From NCBI RefSeq assembly GCF_002305855.1, contig NZ_CP022163.1:5952292-6016291 (forward strand): a stretch of 64,000 nt of DNA. Reading direction: 5' to 3'. The translations under genes were made by a program, and so were the position numbers. Numbering within the stretch: position 1 is the stretch's first letter; each line of letters starts with the position of its first letter. Shown in pieces: positions 23,679 to 32,759 of this stretch. The notes beneath the pieces are model-generated. The model worked only from the letters and a program-made list of their open reading frames with translations, was not told where the DNA came from and did not search any database. The stretch comes from Melittangium boletus DSM 14713. Its GTDB lineage: Bacteria > Myxococcota > Myxococcia > Myxococcales > Myxococcaceae.

Positions 23679-25739
23679 CTACGGCGACGGCGGCGGCTTC
23701 ACCGCCAGGTACACCGTGCTCCACAATTGGATGGCGTTGGACTCGTCCACGAAGCGGTTCTCGGCGGTGGCCGCGGCGGCGAAGGAGTCGTAGACGGCCC
23801 GGCCTCCCTCGGCCTTCCAGCTCCACAGCTCCCCCGTGCTCTGCTGGGCGTTCTCTTGGATGACCCGCCACAAGGCCATCTGGGCCGAGCGGAGCGCGGC
23901 GCGGGTGGGCTCATCCAGGTCCGTGCGCTTCAACTGCCGCTCGAGTCCGGCCGCGAGCATGGCCTGTTGCCAGGACCAGACGACCGCGCCGTGGTAGTCG
24001 CCCCGGGTGAACCGGGCCTGCTCCTCCGGGGTGGCGAACACCGCGTTGGCGACGACGATGCCCGCGTCCGTGCGCAGGCCCGCGGGGAAGGGCCGCAGCA
24101 GGCGCATCGCCGCCTGCTGGAGGAAGGCCGCCGAGGGCGTGTTGAAGAGCATCACGAACCCGTCATCCGAGTTCATGATGGGCACCGGAGTCCCATCGCT
24201 TCTCAGGGCGACGCCGCTCAGCGTCACCTCCGAGGGTCCGAGCGCTTCGAGCGCCGGTTGGGGATCCAACCCCAGGCTCCGGGCATAGGCTTCGACCCGG
24301 CCCCTCGCGTCCTCCAGGGGGATGCGCACCTCGAAGAGCGGAGGCGCCTGGGTCTCCCACACCTGGGCCATGGCCTCGAGCGGGGTGACGCGGGTGGGCT
24401 CGGCGCCGAGCAGGCCGGAGGCATAGAGCCGGGCCGCGCCTCGCAGGGCCGCGGGCACGAGCGACACGTTCACATCATAGGGGTAGATGCCCCGGCCCAG
24501 CCCCTCGCCCGAGTCGCGCCAGTTGCCCACGGTCTCGTGCTGGATGGCGATCAGGTGGGTCGCGGTGGGCGTGGTGACGAACGGCGTGGCGAGCGCGACG
24601 ACGTGCTCGATGTTGCGCCGCAGGACGTCCTGGTAGCGCTCCCCCGAGGGCGTGGTGCGAGCGAGGAACGCGGCCATCCGGGACTGGCCCTCGGGCGTGG
24701 CGTGGTAGTCGGCGAGCACCGCGGGCAGCAGGAAGTCCCCGTCGATCATCTTGTAGTCGAGCCACGGCGAGAACATGTCCTGGGGCGGAGGCGGAGGCGG
24801 CTCCTTCCGCTGGACCCGGGTGTACCAGGCGTAGTCGCCGAGCGCTTCCTCGTGGGCCACCACGCCCTCGGCGTTGACGCGGTCCAGGACGCCGCCGAGC
24901 CCCGCCTCCATCACGGTGGGCTGGAGCACGGGCATGAGCATGCGCAGGGAGAGCAGGGTGTCGCGGCCGAAGTAGGTGAGGAAGCGCCAGGAGCCCGCGA
25001 GCAGCTTTTCCTTGTAGGCGAGGAACGCGAGCGCGTTGAGCGCCCGCGCGTTGTTCGCGGCCTCCGCGGTGACCAGCTCGCCGATGGGAATGGGCGTGAG
25101 CGGCGTGTAGTCGGTCAGCGCCGTGGTGCGCAGCCGGATGCGCCCCTCCTTGCCCCCATGGAAGACGATCGTGCTGCCCTCCACGCCGCCCGTCGTTCCC
25201 TCCAGCATCTCGATGCGCAACTGGACGTGGTGTTCGCCATCCAGACAGTTGAGGTCCATCCACAACGAGGTGCCCACCGTGCGCAGGGTGTGGTCGAACT
25301 CCGGCGCGAGGGTGGCGCCGTAGAAGTAGTCGCGCACGGTGCGCACGTTGCCCAGCACGGCCTTCTTGATGCGCAGCAGCGAGGCGTCGCTGTGAATCTC
25401 CGCGGTGACGCCCCTCATGCCGTTGTCGAACTCGACGGGCTGGAGACCGCCCTCGACGCTCAGCGTGGCTGGCCGCGCGGGCGGGTAGAACCAGATGCCG
25501 ATGCCGGTGTTCTCCGCCGGGAATCCCCATACCACGCGGGGCGCTTCTCCGGACGTGGTGAGCAGATGCGTCGCCACCGGGCCCCGCCGCAGGAAGTAAT
25601 CATGGACGTTGGCTTCCGTGCTCTCGAAGCGCAGCGTCTCGCCCGTCGACGCGGGCGGAGGGGTCGTGCCCCGGCATGACCACAGCAGGACGGCGGTCAG
25701 CAACGCGGAGAGGAACAGCGGGGGTCCAGTTCGTCTCAT
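23679..25739 (-). CDS. Lipoprotein, putative glycosidase-like protein
   Basis: A 686-residue protein. ATG 25739 has AAGGAG 8 bp upstream; the frame is open back to 27176 but that part overlaps the RluA gene. The signal LTAVLLWSC gives a lipidated Cys near residue 21. Residues about 30-240 look like a beta-sandwich; from about 260 on the sequence is helical with conserved-looking WRFLTYFGRDTLLSLR, HETVGNWRDSGEGLG, YPYDVNVSLVPAAL and YHGAVVWSWQQAMLAAGL. This pattern (GRD, NWRD, WSWQ) recalls six-hairpin glycoside hydrolases acting on alpha-glucans or amylo-1,6-links. The enzyme class is therefore a tentative call. It is convergent with nothing and divergent from the RluA gene. Confidence 0.65.
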   Translation of the reverse strand: MRRTGPPLFLSALLTAVLLWSCRGTTPPPASTGETLRFESTEANVHDYFLRRGPVATHLLTTSGEAPRVVWGFPAENTGIGIWFYPPARPATLSVEGGLQPVEFDNGMRGVTAEIHSDASLLRIKKAVLGNVRTVRDYFYGATLAPEFDHTLRTVGTSLWMDLNCLDGEHHVQLRIEMLEGTTGGVEGSTIVFHGGKEGRIRLRTTALTDYTPLTPIPIGELVTAEAANNARALNALAFLAYKEKLLAGSWRFLTYFGRDTLLSLRMLMPVLQPTVMEAGLGGVLDRVNAEGVVAHEEALGDYAWYTRVQRKEPPPPPPQDMFSPWLDYKMIDGDFLLPAVLADYHATPEGQSRMAAFLARTTPSGERYQDVLRRNIEHVVALATPFVTTPTATHLIAIQHETVGNWRDSGEGLGRGIYPYDVNVSLVPAALRGAARLYASGLLGAEPTRVTPLEAMAQVWETQAPPLFEVRIPLEDARGRVEAYARSLGLDPQPALEALGPSEVTLSGVALRSDGTPVPIMNSDDGFVMLFNTPSAAFLQQAAMRLLRPFPAGLRTDAGIVVANAVFATPEEQARFTRGDYHGAVVWSWQQAMLAAGLERQLKRTDLDEPTRAALRSAQMALWRVIQENAQQSTGELWSWKAEGGRAVYDSFAAAATAENRFVDESNAIQLWSTVYLAVKPPPSP

Positions 25740-25865
25740 CGGGAGGCTCCTTGTCGGGTGGGGCCACGGTTCTTGGCCCATCCGCGAATTCAGGGGCAAG
25801 GCCGTTCGTCTCGCGCGGGTGTCGAGGTATACGCGACACTCGCGCCGAGCCCCCGAGGTCCCCCG

Positions 25866-26822
25866 ATGAAGCGCCGCACCTTCCGAGTCGAGACCGCCCA
25901 GGTGGGCCTCCCCCTGGGCGAGGTCCTGGGGGCGGAGCTGGGCCTGCCTCGCGAGGAGGTGGAGCGGCTGGTGGCCGTGGGGGCGGTGTACGTGGGAGGG
26001 CGCCGGAGTCGGGACGCGAGCGCGCGTCTGGGCGCCCAGCAGGTGGTGACGGTGGTGTTGGAGGAGGGCGGGGTGAGTCCGCTCGCGGCGGCGCCCGCCT
26101 CCGCTCCGGAGTGGCGCGTCCTGTTCGAGGACGAGTCGGTGATCGCGGTGGACAAGCCCGCGGGGATGACGGCGCAGCCCACGGAGGGTCGGGTGGGGGA
26201 CAGTCTCGTGGACCGGGTGGGCGCCTACTTGAAGCGGCCCGCGGGCCTGGTGCACCGGTTGGATCGCGAGACGTCCGGGGTGACGGTGTTCGGCAAGTCG
26301 TCCGAGGCGACGTCCGCGCTCGCCGGGGAGTTCCGCGAGGGACGGGCCCGCAAGCGCTACCTGGCGGCGGTGGGGCCGGTGGCATTGCCCTCCCAGGGCA
26401 CCATCGACCTGCCCCTGTCGAAGGATCCCTCGCGTCCGGGACGCTGGCGGGCCTCGCGCGCGGCCAACGGCATCCCCGCGCTCACCGTGTACCGCGTGTT
26501 GCATGCCGGCGCGGATTTCCACCTGGTGGAATTGTTGCCCCAGACAGGACGCACCCATCAGCTGCGCGCACACCTGACGGCCCTGGGCGCGCCCATTCTC
26601 GGGGACTCGCGCTATGGAGGAGCGGCCAGGGCGGGGGGCCTCGCCGCGCCCCGGTGTCTCCTGCATGCCCAGGCCTTGGAGCTGGCGCATCCCCGCACCG
26701 GGGCGTCCGTGCGCTTCGAGGCGCCCGTCCCGGAGGACCTGGCCCGCTTCTTCTCCACGGCGGGTCTCGTCGCACCCTCCGGACCCATTCTTTTGCCTTC
26801 TGGGCAGCCCGGGCGGGAGTAG
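25866..26822 (+). CDS. RluA-family pseudouridine synthase
   Basis: A 318-residue RNA-modifying enzyme that converts uridine to pseudouridine in rRNA or tRNA. The catalytic Asp is D133 in HRLDRETSG; other family motifs are IAVDKPAGM, LLPQTGRTHQLRAHL and PILGDSRYGG. The first 70 residues resemble an S4-like RNA-binding domain (VERLVAVGAVYVGGRR). ATG 25866 has GAGG 7 bp upstream. The exact target site cannot be told from sequence. Confidence 0.9.
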   Translation: MKRRTFRVETAQVGLPLGEVLGAELGLPREEVERLVAVGAVYVGGRRSRDASARLGAQQVVTVVLEEGGVSPLAAAPASAPEWRVLFEDESVIAVDKPAGMTAQPTEGRVGDSLVDRVGAYLKRPAGLVHRLDRETSGVTVFGKSSEATSALAGEFREGRARKRYLAAVGPVALPSQGTIDLPLSKDPSRPGRWRASRAANGIPALTVYRVLHAGADFHLVELLPQTGRTHQLRAHLTALGAPILGDSRYGGAARAGGLAAPRCLLHAQALELAHPRTGASVRFEAPVPEDLARFFSTAGLVAPSGPILLPSGQPGRE

Positions 26823-26859
26823 ACCCCCCCCGGTCCGGAGCGTGTAGACTGGGCCCCCC

Positions 26860-29800
26860 ATGGGTGGCGTGAGAGACGGCAAGGATCCCAATTCACCGGA
26901 GAAGGCCGAGACCCGGCAGCGCGTGTCCGCTGGCCCGCCCCGGCTGCGCACGATCGAGGCGCCCGACTTCGTGGAGGGGCACCGCAGGCAAGCCGCCCGG
27001 CTGCTGCGCGAGGGGCACGCGGCCCGGGCCTTTGGCGAGCTGGTGCGCGCCAGCCGCTCGGTGCCCATGACGGTCCGCCTGGCGTCGGTGCTCGTCGCCT
27101 TCTCCCTGCGCGCGGGGACCGAGGCCGCCGCCATCGCGCTCCTGACGTCCTCGCTGGGCCACACCCGGGGCAACACCCGCCGCGCCGTGCGCCTCCAGCT
27201 CGTGCGCGTCCTGCGCCGGGTGGATCAGAAACCGCGCGCCCTCGAGATGCTCCAGGCCCTCATCGAGGAGTCCCCGGGAGATCGCCACGCCCTCCGGCTG
27301 ATGGAACTGCTCTCCGGGAGCGCCGCCCCTCGTCCCCGTCCTCATCGGCCGTCGGGGCTCGTGCCGTTGCCCACGCGTTCGGAGTCGCCCTCCGCGCCGC
27401 CCCGGCCCTGGGAGGAGGAAAGCACCGCGGGCTCCGCCACGCCCCTGGACGCGCGGTTCTCTCCCCGCGCGCCCACCGAGGAGGAGCACACGGTGGAGTC
27501 CCTGGCTCCTCCGCCCAAGCGCTTCTCTCCGTCCGAGGAGTCGTACACGGCCGAACTCGTCGCCCCACTGCCCGAGCCATTCGAGCCCTCCGTGCCTCCC
27601 ACCGTGGATCGGCACGGCACCGTCCTCGACATGCCCTCGCCCTGGTCCCAGGAGGAGATCACCTCGGAGGTTTCCGGGCTGCCCTTTGGGACTTCCGGGG
27701 CGCCTCCTTCCGCTCCTCGGGACGATTCCGCCGGGGCGGCCTTCAGCCACCGGCGCGAGAGCATCGAGGTGACGGACTTCCCCGGGGACGAGTCCGCTCC
27801 CCCTCCGTCCGCGCGCTCCGGGCCGCCCGTGCCCTGGGGCGGCGACGATGAGACGGGGCCGTCGGTGTCGCGCACGCCCCGGCGCGAGAATCCGGACGAT
27901 GCACGGGGGGAGGCCCAGCTCATCGCGCGCCAGGCGTGGCGCGAACTGGCGGGTTTCTACCTGGCGTGGGCGGAGCGGACGGAAGACCTGACGGTCCGTG
28001 CCGAGGTGCTCACGCGGCTCGCCGAGCTCCTGGAGAACGAGCTCAACGACGAGGCGGAAGCGGCCCGCGTCTATGGCCAGATCGTGGCGCTCACCGGGGA
28101 CAAGGCCGCGCTCGCCGAGCAGGTCCGGCTCCTGTCCCAGCGCAACCAGGGGGACGACTGGGCGGTGCGGCGCGTCCTCGATGAGGCGGTGCAGCGCGCG
28201 ACGACTCCAGGTGCCCGCGCCGCCGCCTTCCTGGCCCGCGGAGAGCGGCTGCTGGCCACGGGCGAGCGGGCCCTCGCCCTCGCCGATTTCGAGGCCACGG
28301 TGGCCCTCGAGCCCCATTCCTTGCCGGCCCTGATGGGCTGGGCCCGGTGTGTCGCCGCGTCCGAGCGGGGCGTGGCCACCGAGCGCCTGCGCGCCGAACT
28401 CGTCGCCATGCCCCGCCGCGCCCTCTCCCGCGCCGAGGGACTGCGCCTGCTCGGGGAACTCGCCTCGGGTGAGCCCGGCGATGCGCGGCTCGCCCATTGG
28501 GCCTGGAATGAAGTGCTCGCGGAGAACCCCGAGGACGCCCACGCCCAGGAGCAACTGCTGACGCTGGCGCGGCGGCTCGGGGACTCGGCCGGGTTGGGCC
28601 GCCTGCTGCGCGCGGGCCTCGCGCGGGAGCCTCGGGGACCCGCCGCGCGCAAGGCCCGGTTGGAGCTGGTGGCCTTGCTGGAGGCCTCGGGTGATCGCGA
28701 TGCCTCGCTCGGGGAGTTGCGGCAGGCCGTGCGCTTCGAGCCCGGCCACAAGGAAGCTTGGCTGCTGCTCGTGGAGCGCCTCATCGAGCTCGGACAGAAG
28801 GGCGAGGCCGCGTGGGCCCTGGAGCACGCCGCCACCGCCACCGAGGATGATCAGGAGCGGTTGGGCACCTGGGAACGGCTCGCGCGCTTCTGCCGCGAAG
28901 TGCTCGGGGACGCGGCCAAGGCCCAGGTGTACGCCACCCGGGCGGACAACCTGCGCGAGGCCCTGGCCGAACAGAGCCGTCCTCCCGAGCCGCCGCGCAG
29001 CGCCACCCCCAAGCGCGAGCCGAGTGGTTCGCGCACCGTCGTCCTCATTCCGCCGCCCTCGTCGCTGATCGCGCCCTCGGCGATGCCGCCCACCGCGCCT
29101 CCGTCCGCCGCGTCCGAGTCCCTTCCCACGGTGCTCGAGATGCCCGCGGTCGAGCCGTCGCCCCCCAGCCCGAAGCCGGCGGCCCCGGCCCCCCTGGTGG
29201 GCGAGAGCGTGGCCGTGAAGCCGCCGCCCGCCGCGAAGCCGCCCACCGCGAAGCCTCCCGCCCCCGCGCTCGAGCCCCATGCGGAGCCGCCGTCCGTGGA
29301 GAGCACCCGGGTGCTCTCCTGGGAGGCGCCCCCGGGGAAGATGGACACCGCGCGGCGCCGGTTCCGGCCGGGTGCCGAGCCGAGTCCCGCCGCGCCTCCG
29401 CCCGAGCCTCCCGCCCCCGCGGCTCCTCCCGCCTCCGTGGCTCCTCCCGCCTCCGTGGCTCCTCCCGCGAGCACCGCCCGGGCTCCGGCCGAGGCCCGGC
29501 CCGGTGTCGTCGAGCGCGTTCGCGAGCGGCCCCTGGATCCAGAGGCCTATCGGGACTTGTCGGCCTTCTTCTTGAGCCGGGGAGATCAGGCGCGGGGCTC
29601 GTTGATGGCGGACGTGGCCTTGGCGCTCGCGGGAGCGAGGGAGGGGGCGAACCGGCCTCCCCGCCGCGCCCTCACCGCCGAGGAGCGCGCGGGACTGCGC
29701 CACCCCGGCTTGCGCAACCCCGCGGGCGAGATGCTCGCCATCGTGGGGCTCGCCCTCTGCCGCCTCTTTCCCACCTATGGCCGGGCCGCGGGCTCCGCCG

Positions 29801-30408
29801 AACCGCTCCGGCCGGACTCGGGCCCGGGAGCCCGCGCGGCCCTGGACGCCCTGCAGTCCGTCGCCCGCCTCTTCGACATGCCGTTGCCCGAGGTCTGCCT
29901 CTCGGAGGACGACGGTCCGCCCTTCTCGCTCGTCTACCCGGGGGGCTCGCGCGTCCTGGTGGGCAAGCTCGCGGTGCGCCAGGCGCTCCCCGAGTCCGAG
30001 CTGCGCTTCTTCGCCGGACGCGCCCTGTTCTGCGTGGGGCCGGATCTGCTCGCGTTGAGGTGCCTGCGCAAGGATCAACTCCTGCGCGCGGTGGCCCTGT
30101 TGTCCTCGGTGTTGCGCGGAGGCTCCGAGTTCGGCCCCGAGGCGCGCGTGGTGATCGATGCGCTGCATCCCAAGGCGCGCGAGCGGGCATTGGGGCTGCT
30201 GGAGTCGGCGCAGCGGGGCTTCGATGCCGTGGCGCTCGCGGAGGCGGCGCGTCACTCCGCCAACCGCGCGGGGCTCGTCGCCTGTGGAGGACCGGGGCCG
30301 GCCGTGGCGGCGCTGCGGGCCCTCAAGTCCAGTGAGCAGGAGTGCGTGGAGCTCGTGCGCTTCTCCGCCTCCGAGCGCTACCTGCCCCTGCGCGCCCTGG
30401 GCGCCTAG
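26860..30408 (+). CDS. Giant TPR-like repeat protein with Pro-rich linkers
   Basis: A 1182-residue cytoplasmic protein. Residues about 30-150 are helical repeats, 155-350 a Pro/Ser/Glu linker with recurring short motifs (EEESTAGSATPL, EEEHTVESLAPP, EESYTAELVAPL), 350-700 TPR-type repeats (for example GERALALADFEATVALEPHS), and 700-910 a second Pro/Ala linker with PPASVAPPASVAPPAS repeats. The last 270 residues form a compact, probably conserved domain (NPAGEMLAIVGLALCRLFPT, GARAALDALQSVARLFDM). Such domain layouts are common in large myxobacterial proteins of unknown role. Its stop codon and that of the opposite-strand gene share CTAG at 30405-30408. Confidence 0.7.
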   Translation: MGGVRDGKDPNSPEKAETRQRVSAGPPRLRTIEAPDFVEGHRRQAARLLREGHAARAFGELVRASRSVPMTVRLASVLVAFSLRAGTEAAAIALLTSSLGHTRGNTRRAVRLQLVRVLRRVDQKPRALEMLQALIEESPGDRHALRLMELLSGSAAPRPRPHRPSGLVPLPTRSESPSAPPRPWEEESTAGSATPLDARFSPRAPTEEEHTVESLAPPPKRFSPSEESYTAELVAPLPEPFEPSVPPTVDRHGTVLDMPSPWSQEEITSEVSGLPFGTSGAPPSAPRDDSAGAAFSHRRESIEVTDFPGDESAPPPSARSGPPVPWGGDDETGPSVSRTPRRENPDDARGEAQLIARQAWRELAGFYLAWAERTEDLTVRAEVLTRLAELLENELNDEAEAARVYGQIVALTGDKAALAEQVRLLSQRNQGDDWAVRRVLDEAVQRATTPGARAAAFLARGERLLATGERALALADFEATVALEPHSLPALMGWARCVAASERGVATERLRAELVAMPRRALSRAEGLRLLGELASGEPGDARLAHWAWNEVLAENPEDAHAQEQLLTLARRLGDSAGLGRLLRAGLAREPRGPAARKARLELVALLEASGDRDASLGELRQAVRFEPGHKEAWLLLVERLIELGQKGEAAWALEHAATATEDDQERLGTWERLARFCREVLGDAAKAQVYATRADNLREALAEQSRPPEPPRSATPKREPSGSRTVVLIPPPSSLIAPSAMPPTAPPSAASESLPTVLEMPAVEPSPPSPKPAAPAPLVGESVAVKPPPAAKPPTAKPPAPALEPHAEPPSVESTRVLSWEAPPGKMDTARRRFRPGAEPSPAAPPPEPPAPAAPPASVAPPASVAPPASTARAPAEARPGVVERVRERPLDPEAYRDLSAFFLSRGDQARGSLMADVALALAGAREGANRPPRRALTAEERAGLRHPGLRNPAGEMLAIVGLALCRLFPTYGRAAGSAEPLRPDSGPGARAALDALQSVARLFDMPLPEVCLSEDDGPPFSLVYPGGSRVLVGKLAVRQALPESELRFFAGRALFCVGPDLLALRCLRKDQLLRAVALLSSVLRGGSEFGPEARVVIDALHPKARERALGLLESAQRGFDAVALAEAARHSANRAGLVACGGPGPAVAALRALKSSEQECVELVRFSASERYLPLRALGA

Positions 30409-31268
30409 CGCACCTGCATCTTGAAGGTGAGGGAGAGCAGCTTGCCTCCCTCTCCGCCGAAGTCATGGCGGTAGCCCAGGTCGATTCCTCCTCCGGCCGT
30501 GACCACGCCAATGCCCACGCCCGCCTGGGACGTGCGGGTGAAACCATCCCAGGTGTAGCCCGCGCGGATGGGGATGTTCTCCCCGAGCACGTATTCCAGG
30601 CCTCCGCTGTAGGTGAGCGTCCTCTGGGCATTCGTCGTGAAGTCCGCGCGCACGTCCCCCGCGATCGTCAGCAGACCGACGAACACCCCGGCGTGGGCCG
30701 AGTAGTAGCGGGTGAGCTCGGCGTGGCCCGTGTCGACGAGGTTGTGGGCGGACACGCCCAGGGAGAGGCGGGGGCTTGGGCGCAGGAGCAGGCCGGCGTC
30801 CATGGTGACGGCATTGGCCTGCCGGCCGCCGCGCATCAACAGGTAGCGCCCGGAGGCGCCGATCATCAGGCTCTCGCCGAGCGGCAACGCGAGGGCCAGC
30901 GTATTGAGGTGGGCGGTGGTTCGCGCCGCGCCCTTGCCGAGCGTGATGAGCTGGTAGGAGACGCCGGCGCCCAGCGGGCTGGTGGCGGAGTCCGCGATGG
31001 CCACCATGGCGGAGGCGTCCTTGCCCACCCAATCCCAGCCGCCCGTCATCTCGAGGCGGTAGCTGCGGAAGGCGGCGATGGTGGCGGGGTTGCCCGTTCC
31101 CGTGGCGGCGTCCGCGCCCAGGGCGCGCCAGGCGCCCATGCCATAGGCGCGCGCGCTCGTCAGATCGCGCAGCTCCTCGGCCGCGGGGACGGTGGACGCA
31201 CCCGTTTCCTGGGCCAGGGCGGAAGAGGAGACGACAAGGGCCAGCAGGAGCGTTGCGCGATGCGACAT
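30405..31268 (-). CDS. Outer-membrane beta-barrel protein (PorV/UPF0164-like)
   Basis: A 287-residue exported protein. MSHRATLLLALVVSSSALAQ is a clear signal peptide cleaved after AQ; ATG 31268 fits it best, although ATG 31277 and 31310 are in frame. The opening SARAYGMGAWRALGADAATGTGNPA matches the MGGA-type start of PorV/FadL-like barrels, and the rest alternates short beta strands (LMIGASGRYLL, LSLGVSAHNLVD, IPIRAGYTWDGF) ending in LLSLTFKMQVR. It should be an integral outer-membrane protein. Cargo unknown. Confidence 0.75.
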   Translation of the reverse strand: MSHRATLLLALVVSSSALAQETGASTVPAAEELRDLTSARAYGMGAWRALGADAATGTGNPATIAAFRSYRLEMTGGWDWVGKDASAMVAIADSATSPLGAGVSYQLITLGKGAARTTAHLNTLALALPLGESLMIGASGRYLLMRGGRQANAVTMDAGLLLRPSPRLSLGVSAHNLVDTGHAELTRYYSAHAGVFVGLLTIAGDVRADFTTNAQRTLTYSGGLEYVLGENIPIRAGYTWDGFTRTSQAGVGIGVVTAGGGIDLGYRHDFGGEGGKLLSLTFKMQVR

Positions 31269-31327
31269 GGGGGGCATCCTAACTGCCTTGATGGAGGGGT
31301 GGGCCATCACTAGATTCCCCGCCCCAT

Positions 31328-32113
31328 ATGTCCACCCCCCCTCCGACGATCGAGCCCCTTCGCCGCCGCCCGTGTGCCCTCGCCTGGAGGCGGCCGGCCC
31401 TCCTCCTCGGCGTGCTGGTGGCCATGAGCGCCGGGGCCTACGTCCTGCCCGGGGGCTCCATCATGCGCCGCATGGTGGCCGCGCGAGAGGGTGTGTCCTT
31501 CTCCTCGCTCAAGGCGGATGGCTCGCTGCACTTCTATGGGCCGGGAGCCCGCGAGGCGGGCACGGCGCTGGGCCTGCCCACGGACAAGCCGGATCTGGAG
31601 GTGGATGGCTCGGTGTACATCCGCCCGCCGGGCCGCTGCCGCTTCGAGGCGAAGCCGACCGAGGGCAACCTGGTGGCCTCGGTGTTCTCCGGGGGACGCA
31701 AGCGCGTGGAGGGCACGGAGATTCCCGCGCTCTCCGAGGCGGTGCGCGAGCTGTGCTCGCTGCTGACGGCGCGCAGCCGGGACGAGCTGGAGGCGCACCT
31801 GACCTCGCTAGGCATCGATCCGAGGACCACGTCGTTGGCCCGCTTCGGGGGCGAGGTGGTGTACGTGCTGGGGACTCCAGGAGAGGGCTCGCCGCAGTTC
31901 TGGGTCTATAAGGATGGCTTCCGGCCCGCGCGTCTGCGCCACAAGGAGGGCAAGGGCCCCGAGTGGGACTTGCGCCTCCAGGACTACGCCTCGTCGGCCA
32001 CGGGCGAGATGCTGCCGCGCTCCATCGAGGTCTGGCGCGGGGGCGAGCGCCTGTTGCGCTTCACGGCGCTCTCGGGTGACACGCGCTCCAAGCCCGCCGA
32101 CTCGTTGTTCTAG
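31328..32113 (+). CDS. Membrane-anchored or exported protein of unknown function
   Basis: A 261-residue protein. Residues 22-42 (PALLLGVLVAMSAGAYVLPGG) form a single N-terminal membrane anchor or uncleaved signal after an Arg-rich leader. The exported part has beta-rich segments (SFSSLKADGSLHFYG, DLEVDGSVYIRPPGRC, GEVVYVLGTPGEGSPQF, WVYKDGFRPARLR) that recall LolA/LppX-type folds, and ends in FTALSGDTRSKPADSLF. No clear family. It runs with the methyltransferase gene, 7 bp apart, and is divergent from the barrel protein gene. Confidence 0.6.
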   Translation: MSTPPPTIEPLRRRPCALAWRRPALLLGVLVAMSAGAYVLPGGSIMRRMVAAREGVSFSSLKADGSLHFYGPGAREAGTALGLPTDKPDLEVDGSVYIRPPGRCRFEAKPTEGNLVASVFSGGRKRVEGTEIPALSEAVRELCSLLTARSRDELEAHLTSLGIDPRTTSLARFGGEVVYVLGTPGEGSPQFWVYKDGFRPARLRHKEGKGPEWDLRLQDYASSATGEMLPRSIEVWRGGERLLRFTALSGDTRSKPADSLF

Positions 32114-32120
32114 GCGCGCC

Positions 32121-32684
32121 ATGTCCGAGGCGGACCGGCAGCGGTGGAACCTGCGGTATCGCGAGCGGACGGACAGCGGCCTCCAGGAGCCGTCCGGATT
32201 CCTGCGCTCGCTGGACGAGCGGCTGCCGCGCGGGGGCCGTGCCCTCGATGTGGCGGGTGGGGCGGGGCAGGACGCGCTCTGGCTCGCGCGGCGCGGCCTG
32301 GATGTCACCCTGGTGGATGTCTCGGATGCCGCGCTGGAGCGGGCCACCGCGTCCGCTCATGAGGCGGGACTGCCACTCCGCACGCTGCGCCTGGACCTGG
32401 AGGAAGCGCCGCTGCCCCCGGGGCCCTTCGACGTCGTGCTCTGCTTGAACTACCTCTGGCGGCCCCTGTTCGCCGCGTTTCCCGGGGCGCTCGCGCCCGG
32501 GGGACTGCTCGTCTTCGCCCAGCCCACCCGGAGCAACCTGCGACGGCATGCGCACCCCTCGGCGCGCTTCCTCCTGGAGGACGGGGAGCTGCCCCGGCTG
32601 CTCCAGGGCGTGGAGATCCTGTCGTACACCGAGGACTGGACCGAGGCGGGACGGCACGAGGCGCGGCTGGTGGCGAGGGCCTGA
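32121..32684 (+). CDS. Class I SAM-dependent methyltransferase
   Basis: A 187-residue protein. Motif I is ALDVAGGAGQDALWLARRG, the acidic residue after beta-2 is in VTLVDVSDAAL, and motif IV is FDVVLCLNYLWRPLF, typical of small Rossmann-fold methyltransferases of the TehB type. Start ATG 32121 follows the upstream stop by 7 bp, suggesting coupling. The substrate is unknown; GGAG-Q-DA in the SAM loop is typical of the thiopurine/tellurite group. Confidence 0.85.
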   Translation: MSEADRQRWNLRYRERTDSGLQEPSGFLRSLDERLPRGGRALDVAGGAGQDALWLARRGLDVTLVDVSDAALERATASAHEAGLPLRTLRLDLEEAPLPPGPFDVVLCLNYLWRPLFAAFPGALAPGGLLVFAQPTRSNLRRHAHPSARFLLEDGELPRLLQGVEILSYTEDWTEAGRHEARLVARA

Positions 32685-32759
32685 GCGCCGGGGCTGGGGA
32701 ATGCCGCCCGCTCGGGCGTGGTATCTCCGAGCCTTCTGGCTCCGACAGGCGGGGTGCGC

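Noticed and set aside
25740..27176. N-terminal extension of the glycosidase-like lipoprotein
   Set aside because: The extension runs antisense through the RluA gene; the true start has a ribosome site and lipobox.
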